A stretch of DNA of 26,353 nucleotides from SD8 sp035528475. Its GTDB lineage: Archaea; Halobacteriota; Methanomicrobia; Methanomicrobiales; Methanospirillaceae. Where the stretch lies: positions 1-26,353 of the forward strand of contig DATKYO010000091.1 in the NCBI GenBank assembly GCA_035528475.1, written 5' to 3'. The notes below the pieces were generated by a model, which was given only the letters and a program-made list of their open reading frames with translations, was not told the DNA's origin and did not search any database. Below are positions 22,038 through 26,353 of this stretch, piece by piece (the first letter of the stretch is position 1; each line of letters opens with the position of its first letter). The position numbers and the translations under genes are program-made.

Positions 22038-22910
22038 ATGAAAATAAACCAGATATTGCCCGCGATGCTCGCCATATGCCTGCTTTTCCTGATAGTTACG
22101 GTTTCCGCGGAGGAAACCGAGGTAATAGGAGGAGATATGGGCATATACAGGGTGCATTGTAATGTGGATGGCGCCAGGGTCTACTTTGACGGAGAACTAA
22201 AAGGTGAGATCGAAGGGGGCATTTTGGATGTCCCGGTATATACTACCGGCACTCCCTACCGGAATTACACGGTAGAGAAGGAAGGATACAGGACATATAC
22301 CGGTCCGATCAACTCTGTCCCGGCAAAAGGGCAGATTATCAATATCTATGTTACGCTGAATGCGAATCCCATTGTTGAATACGGACAGATTCGTGTCCTT
22401 GGCAACCCGACCCTTGCCAACGTGACTTTGGATGCGAAGCCTGCGGGTTTTGTTCCGCCCTCAGGTGTCCTGATTCTTTATAATGTCGTACCGGGAGAAC
22501 ATCGAGTCGGGATGACAAAGAAAGGGTATCTACCCAATACAACCTATGTGTTTATCGAGCCAAATCAAATTCTGAAAGTATCTATTACGCTGGCCCCAAT
22601 GAATTATGGCACCATATCTGTCACATCAGTTCCTGAAGGGGCCAATGTGAATATTGATAACCAGTATATGGGCGTAACCCCGATCGTTCTTCAGGATATC
22701 CTGCCAGGGAGTCATACTGTTATGCTTCAGCTATCCGGCTACCAGGATTATACCACTACCGTGGAGGTAAGTGGCGATACTCCCGCCGAACTGAATGCAA
22801 ACCTTGTGGTCGTTCCATCAACCGGACCTACTAAAATACCACTCAGTTTATCCAGCCTTTTCGGAGCTCTGGCTGCAATCACCGTGCTAATAGGAATAAG
22901 AAGAAAATAG
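22038..22910 (+). CDS. Secreted, membrane-anchored PEGA-repeat surface protein
   Basis: A 290-residue exported protein. A signal peptide covers 1-24 (cut likely after VSA). Three PEGA-type beta repeats follow at about 36-107, 115-185 and 190-257; the third is the best match (SVPEGANVNIDNQYMGVTPIVLQDILPGSHTV). A linker STGPTK precedes a C-terminal transmembrane helix (about 268-287) and a terminal IRRK, the layout of archaeal cell-surface proteins anchored or processed at the C-terminus. PEGA domains are tied to the S-layer or carbohydrate surface. The ATG follows GGTGAAATC; TATA-like TTTTAAATAT is 21988-21997. Confidence 0.8.
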   Translation: MKINQILPAMLAICLLFLIVTVSAEETEVIGGDMGIYRVHCNVDGARVYFDGELKGEIEGGILDVPVYTTGTPYRNYTVEKEGYRTYTGPINSVPAKGQIINIYVTLNANPIVEYGQIRVLGNPTLANVTLDAKPAGFVPPSGVLILYNVVPGEHRVGMTKKGYLPNTTYVFIEPNQILKVSITLAPMNYGTISVTSVPEGANVNIDNQYMGVTPIVLQDILPGSHTVMLQLSGYQDYTTTVEVSGDTPAELNANLVVVPSTGPTKIPLSLSSLFGALAAITVLIGIRRK

Positions 22911-22920
22911 GAGTGGATTT

Positions 22921-22947
22921 TTCGGCATCTATGATCAGGGTGCCGAA
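22921..22947. terminator. Shared hairpin between convergent genes
   Basis: TTCGGCA/TGCCGAA (22921-22927, 22941-22947) with a 13-nt loop lies between the PEGA and STAS genes, overlapping the last codons of the STAS gene. T-rich sequence precedes it on the plus strand (GATTTTTC). It could end transcripts from both sides. Confidence 0.4.
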
Positions 22948-24239
22948 TCTTTCCTGATTTCTGATATATACGCGACTCCCACCACTGCCTTTTTCAGCCG
23001 GGTAGAGTCCATAAGGTGGCGCATATCCACAAATTCGCCTGTAGTCACAATTTTCTGAATCTCGGGGTCCAGACTTGACGAAGGATCATAGGGCACATTG
23101 CGGAATATCACTCCATGATTGTGCAAAAACATATCTCCGCTCGTTCTATTTGACGGATGGACATAATAAAGCGAATTAAGTGCATTTTCATCAAATCCGG
23201 AGAGATCGGCGGAAATGTCCACACCGATACCAAAGCTGACCATAGTATCCCCACGGTATTTTGGAACTGTGTCATGTGACATCCATTCTTCAAAATATTG
23301 CGGATCCAAAATTGATTTTCCGTCAGGAGGGGCATGGGCAGCTATCGGGGACTTCTGTATTCCTGAACTTTCCAGTCCGGCACAGATACCCCACATGGCA
23401 ACGGCAATGACCCCTCTGCCCTTTCCCTTCTCTTTTGCGAGGGTAAATATCAGATGATATATCTGATCAACTGTCATTCCGTTAAAAGATTCAGCCTCAA
23501 TCGTCAGGAATTCATGAAAGTTCCCATTGAGCGTGATGGCATACCCCGTATAGATCTTCACGTCTCCTGAATCTTTGAGTGGAGTGAAAAAATCAGGCGT
23601 ATTATGGCCATCGGTGGGAAGCCATACCATTGATCCATGCAGGATCACCATCTCACCCAGACGAAGGAGAGCATCATCCACGCTGCCCCCCATTGCACCG
23701 AGTCCAAGGGCATAACGCGTCTCTGAAAAACTCCTTGCTGTGATATGCTGCCTCGTGATCCGTGCGTGGAGAACATCTTCAAGATCCCCCACCAATTCAA
23801 GTGACGCCGGTGCAGAAGAACCAGGTTCTATCGAGAATTTCATTCCGTTTCTCACCTTCATGATGGAGGTCACGTCGATGAGCAGATCATCTCTTTCCGC
23901 TGATCTCTGGCAGGCATTTACGGCCTCTTCAATTGAAGAATACTGGGAAAAAACAGAAAAAAATCCGGCCATATCCAGGACTTGTGCAGGGTATTTCCGG
24001 ACTCTGGCCAGGGCCAGAATTCCCTTTCGCTGTTTGAGCATCTTGGAAAAGACCAAAAGCACCCTGATCCCTGCACTGCTCAGATAGTCTACTTCACCCA
24101 TATCCACTACTATTGACCGGTCGTCATCCTGCAATGATTCCCTTATTTTCTCTTCAAGAATGCCGGCGCCGAATCCGTCAAGCCTTCCCCGGCAGAGAAA
24201 GGTGAGGATGTCCGCTATCCTGTCTGCAACGATATCCAT
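22935..24239 (-). CDS. STAS domain fused to a large unassigned domain
   Basis: A 434-residue protein. Residues 1-110 form a STAS (anti-sigma-antagonist-like) domain with the phospho-acceptor motif DYLSSAGIR (51-59); S55 aligns with the phosphorylated Ser of SpoIIAA. Residues about 115-434 are a separate alpha/beta domain I cannot identify; its striking parts are LGAMGGSVDDALLRLGEM, MVWLPTDGHNTPDFFTP, VIAVAMWGICAGLES and SFGIGVDISADLSGF. It has no PP2C, kinase or HATPase motif. No switch kinase or phosphatase gene is adjacent. The ATG follows GGGGAGAACC. It is divergent from msrB. Confidence 0.8.
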   Translation of the reverse strand: MDIVADRIADILTFLCRGRLDGFGAGILEEKIRESLQDDDRSIVVDMGEVDYLSSAGIRVLLVFSKMLKQRKGILALARVRKYPAQVLDMAGFFSVFSQYSSIEEAVNACQRSAERDDLLIDVTSIMKVRNGMKFSIEPGSSAPASLELVGDLEDVLHARITRQHITARSFSETRYALGLGAMGGSVDDALLRLGEMVILHGSMVWLPTDGHNTPDFFTPLKDSGDVKIYTGYAITLNGNFHEFLTIEAESFNGMTVDQIYHLIFTLAKEKGKGRGVIAVAMWGICAGLESSGIQKSPIAAHAPPDGKSILDPQYFEEWMSHDTVPKYRGDTMVSFGIGVDISADLSGFDENALNSLYYVHPSNRTSGDMFLHNHGVIFRNVPYDPSSSLDPEIQKIVTTGEFVDMRHLMDSTRLKKAVVGVAYISEIRKDSAP

Positions 24240-24346
24240 TGGTTCTCCCCTTGATGAAAAGATCTTAATTTCCTGGTAGAAATATGGAAGGGTTTTTACA
24301 TTGAAGCCAAAAAAGCTATTTTAGATATGGGGTGTCATTTCAATCA

Positions 24347-24826
24347 ATGACGGTCATAAAGGATCCTGGGGGCACACCGAAAAAGGTTTTGATCTTTCGA
24401 GCGAAGGATCAAAAACTGGAACTTGTTGAAAAAATAAATTTGTCAGACAGGGAATGGCAGGAAATACTTACCCCCCAACAATTTTCTGTTGCTCGTAAAT
24501 CAGGCACTGAACGAGCATTTACGGATAAATACCACGATTTCCATGAAGAAGGGATTTACCGGTGCGTATGTTGTGGAACCGATCTCTTCAGCTCCCAGAA
24601 TAAATTCGATTCAGGAACAGGGTGGCCGAGTTTTTGGGCCCCGGTCGATGCACACAATATCCGGACCGAAATCGATAAAAGCCTCGGGATGGAACGCAGA
24701 GAGGTTCTATGTGCCCGGTGTGACGCTCATCTTGGGCATGTATTCGATGACGGTCCTCCCCCGACCTACACACGATTTTGTATGAACTCAGCATCGCTTG
24801 ATTTTCATGGAACGGATTCTCCATGA
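24347..24826 (+). CDS. msrB: Peptide-methionine (R)-S-oxide reductase MsrB
   Basis: MsrB reduces methionine-R-sulfoxide in proteins. In ATG numbering the 159-residue protein has zinc-site pairs C73/C76 (CVCC) and C122/C125 (CARC), SGTGWPSFW, HLGHVFDDGP, and the catalytic Cys145 in RFCMNSASL. The position that carries a resolving Cys in some MsrBs (SGCGWPSF) is Thr, so another thiol or a reductant such as the thioredoxin must finish the cycle. ATG at 24347 is preferred; a GTG at 24332 adds five residues. A TATA-like CTATTTTAG (24315) 25-30 bp upstream suggests a short leader. Confidence 0.95.
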   Translation: MTVIKDPGGTPKKVLIFRAKDQKLELVEKINLSDREWQEILTPQQFSVARKSGTERAFTDKYHDFHEEGIYRCVCCGTDLFSSQNKFDSGTGWPSFWAPVDAHNIRTEIDKSLGMERREVLCARCDAHLGHVFDDGPPPTYTRFCMNSASLDFHGTDSP

Positions 24827-24856
24827 GGTCCACACATATCAGACGCAGGATCCTGA

Positions 24857-25516
24857 ATGGATGAACGGTTCACAATCTCCATAGTTCTGGACCATGGTGA
24901 AGCCGAAGGGCTCGTACGTGAGACTGCAAGGAAAGTTGTACGAAAATATCTGGTTGAGAATTGTGCGGTTGAATATCCGCACATTACTCTTTTTGGCATG
25001 ATTTCATTGAAAAAAGGATGCGGAACCCGGGATATCGCTTCGGTTATCGGAGATCTGGGACAGAAATACGACTATATCCCATATTCTCTTCATGGTTGGA
25101 AAAGACTGCGAAGCAGGGGACTTGGGGAAGTGTTTGCCCACAAGGTTGTTGCTTCTCCTGAATTATCAGAATTTTACTATAATCTGGCCACAAAATTATC
25201 ATCAATTGGAAATGCCGTAAAATGGCAGGACCGGCACCCGGATACCAGGTACCTCCATGTCTCGGTTCTTCTTCGCCTCTATTATGGCAGACCGTCTGAC
25301 GCTCTATGGGAGTCGCTCATAAAAGATGACGAAATCGCTCCCCTGGATCTGAGCCTGGATGCCCTTCGAATCACTCTTCGTGGAAATGACCATTTGCAGG
25401 CGTTTGATCTCCCCAGAAAGATCTGGCTTTTCTGGGAAGAGACCTGGGACCACAAAGAGTGGAAAAAGACAAATTGGGCCTATTCTTACTGGAAAAACTA
25501 TAATACGCCACAATAG
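24857..25516 (+). CDS. 2H phosphoesterase-like protein (2'-5' RNA ligase superfamily)
   Basis: A 219-residue protein with two spaced HxT/S motifs: PHITLFG with H42 and T44, and LHVSVLL with H134 and S136. This pair is the active site of the 2H phosphoesterases (LigT, cyclic nucleotide and RNA 2',3'-phosphodiesterases). Other parts are divergent from canonical LigT, so it may act on a nucleotide or RNA end not yet defined. The C-terminal half is rich in Trp (WLFWEETWDHKEWKKTNWAY). The ATG follows AGGATCC. Confidence 0.75.
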   Translation: MDERFTISIVLDHGEAEGLVRETARKVVRKYLVENCAVEYPHITLFGMISLKKGCGTRDIASVIGDLGQKYDYIPYSLHGWKRLRSRGLGEVFAHKVVASPELSEFYYNLATKLSSIGNAVKWQDRHPDTRYLHVSVLLRLYYGRPSDALWESLIKDDEIAPLDLSLDALRITLRGNDHLQAFDLPRKIWLFWEETWDHKEWKKTNWAYSYWKNYNTPQ

Positions 25517-25601
25517 ATGGAATTTTATTATGGCAGGTACATGAGACAAATGATATTCAGGTGAAACGAGATATCATTCATACAGAACAGGTGAGGACGA
25601 A

Positions 25602-26353
25602 ATGGAGGAGAGCGGAAGTACGGTGCTTCTTGCGGACCAGGAAGAATTTTTACAGGAACTCTCCGAATACTTAGATGTACTTGGGAATCCTACCAGACTC
25701 AGGATCCTTAAAGTTCTGGAGAAAAAATCTCTTGACGCCCGCTCGATTTCTATCGAGATAGAGACCAGTTATGAAAATTCAAAAAAACACCTCGAGAAAC
25801 TTCTGAAAGCGGGCATCATTTCCAGGAGGCCCGGTCTGGGAAGAGAAACATCCAAAGGTGTTCATCCGGCCTGGGAATATTTTCTGGTCCCCGGTTCTCT
25901 TGATTCTATTCTTCGTGACCTTGGGATTTTTTCCACAACTGAGAAATCAGTGCGGGAGAGAGATCTTGAAAACAGGATTCTCGAGGTTCGAAAGAAAATT
26001 ACGCTGGAATTGACCGAAAAACTGCCACTCGTTGTAATCATTGGCGGACAGGAAGACGGCAGGATCTTTTCCCTGGACAGGGAATGCATCCTGATTGGCA
26101 GAACAGATCCGGATGATTCTGCAAAAAGCGATAAATGTGGCGAAATCGTACTTCCTGACTCCTATCGATCAGTGACCAGAATATCCAGGCCACATGCCCG
26201 CATATTCAGTGTAGATGAAAGGTACTTTATACAGGATTGCGGGAGCACGGGAGGGACGTTTATCAACAGGAACCAGCTGCATGAAAAAGAATCATATCTA
26301 CTGCAGGATGGAGATGCCATCCAGCTTACCATGGCATCTTTTGGTGCAACACT
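25602..26353 (+). CDS. wHTH-FHA transcriptional regulator (cut by window end)
   Basis: The 250 visible residues begin with an ArsR-type winged HTH (about 18-95: LSEYLDVLGNPTRLRILKVL, SIEIETSYENSKKHLEKLL, wing GIISRRPG), then a charged linker with probable coiled coil (about 110-145), then an FHA domain from about 145 with IGRT (FHA Gly-Arg), SRPHARIF (Ser-x-x-His) and CGSTGGTFIN with the phosphothreonine-reading Ser and Asn positions, ending DGDAIQL. The ATG follows GTGAGG. FHA domains bind phosphothreonine, so a DNA-binding protein switched by a Ser/Thr kinase is likely. The 3' end is outside the window. Confidence 0.88.
   Translation, partial: MEESGSTVLLADQEEFLQELSEYLDVLGNPTRLRILKVLEKKSLDARSISIEIETSYENSKKHLEKLLKAGIISRRPGLGRETSKGVHPAWEYFLVPGSLDSILRDLGIFSTTEKSVRERDLENRILEVRKKITLELTEKLPLVVIIGGQEDGRIFSLDRECILIGRTDPDDSAKSDKCGEIVLPDSYRSVTRISRPHARIFSVDERYFIQDCGSTGGTFINRNQLHEKESYLLQDGDAIQLTMASFGAT

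Overview
The window looks like a euryarchaeal methanogen chromosome, most likely order Methanomicrobiales. Evidence: archaeal information genes (transcription factor B, Gar1, SRP19, aIF5B, ribosomal proteins S6e and S8e), archaeal RtcB with archease, SecF/SecD, an F420-dependent NADP reductase homologue, methanogen-restricted families (DUF2111, DUF2551, DUF2240), and surface PEGA, STAS and HTH-FHA proteins of kinds common in that order. The order is inferred from gene content, not from a database match. No integrase, transposase or CRISPR array is visible; it reads as core chromosome with small accessory pockets.

Left part (1-7730, all minus strand). A run of twelve close or overlapping genes reads leftwards. 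It starts with two small methanogen proteins (DUF2551 and a 99-residue unknown), then the RNA repair/tRNA-splicing pair archease and RtcB, then an unrecognised protein coupled to rtcB. A biotin module follows: DUF2111 protein, biotin ligase/repressor BirA, transporter BioY, two ECF ATPases, EcfT, and the biotin-carrying pyruvate carboxylase subunit (cut by the window edge). A 10-bp perfect inverted repeat with a 14-bp spacer lies between birA and bioY and fits a BirA operator. Uptake, ligase and the biotin-dependent enzyme therefore sit together under a probable self-made sensor.

Middle (7731-13290, plus strand genes). SecF and SecD overlap by an ATGA. A tightly packed set follows: thioredoxin, F420H2:NADP reductase-like protein, a HhH-GPD DNA glycosylase and a fuculose-phosphate-aldolase-like protein. 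Next come an orphan DUF2281 gene and a tRNA-Ala zone with two intact tRNAs (UGC, CGC), an orphan T-arm, and a decayed tRNA-Ala 3' half.

Centre right (13287-20430). TFB-Gar1, a PHP phosphoesterase and SRP19 read leftwards. HypB is divergent from SRP19 across one symmetric TATA element. S8e, an AT-rich 548-bp gap with a candidate minus-strand structured RNA, DUF2240, S6e with a structured leader, aIF5B and tRNA-His follow.

Right end (20502-26353). Zinc-ribbon and membrane protein pair, AIM24-family protein, a secreted PEGA-repeat protein, a STAS protein with a large unassigned C-terminal domain, MsrB, a 2H phosphoesterase-like protein and a wHTH-FHA regulator cut by the window end. The items most worth follow-up are the BirA operator and asymmetric ECF ATPases, the candidate sRNA, the rps6e leader, the STAS fusion and the HTH-FHA regulator.
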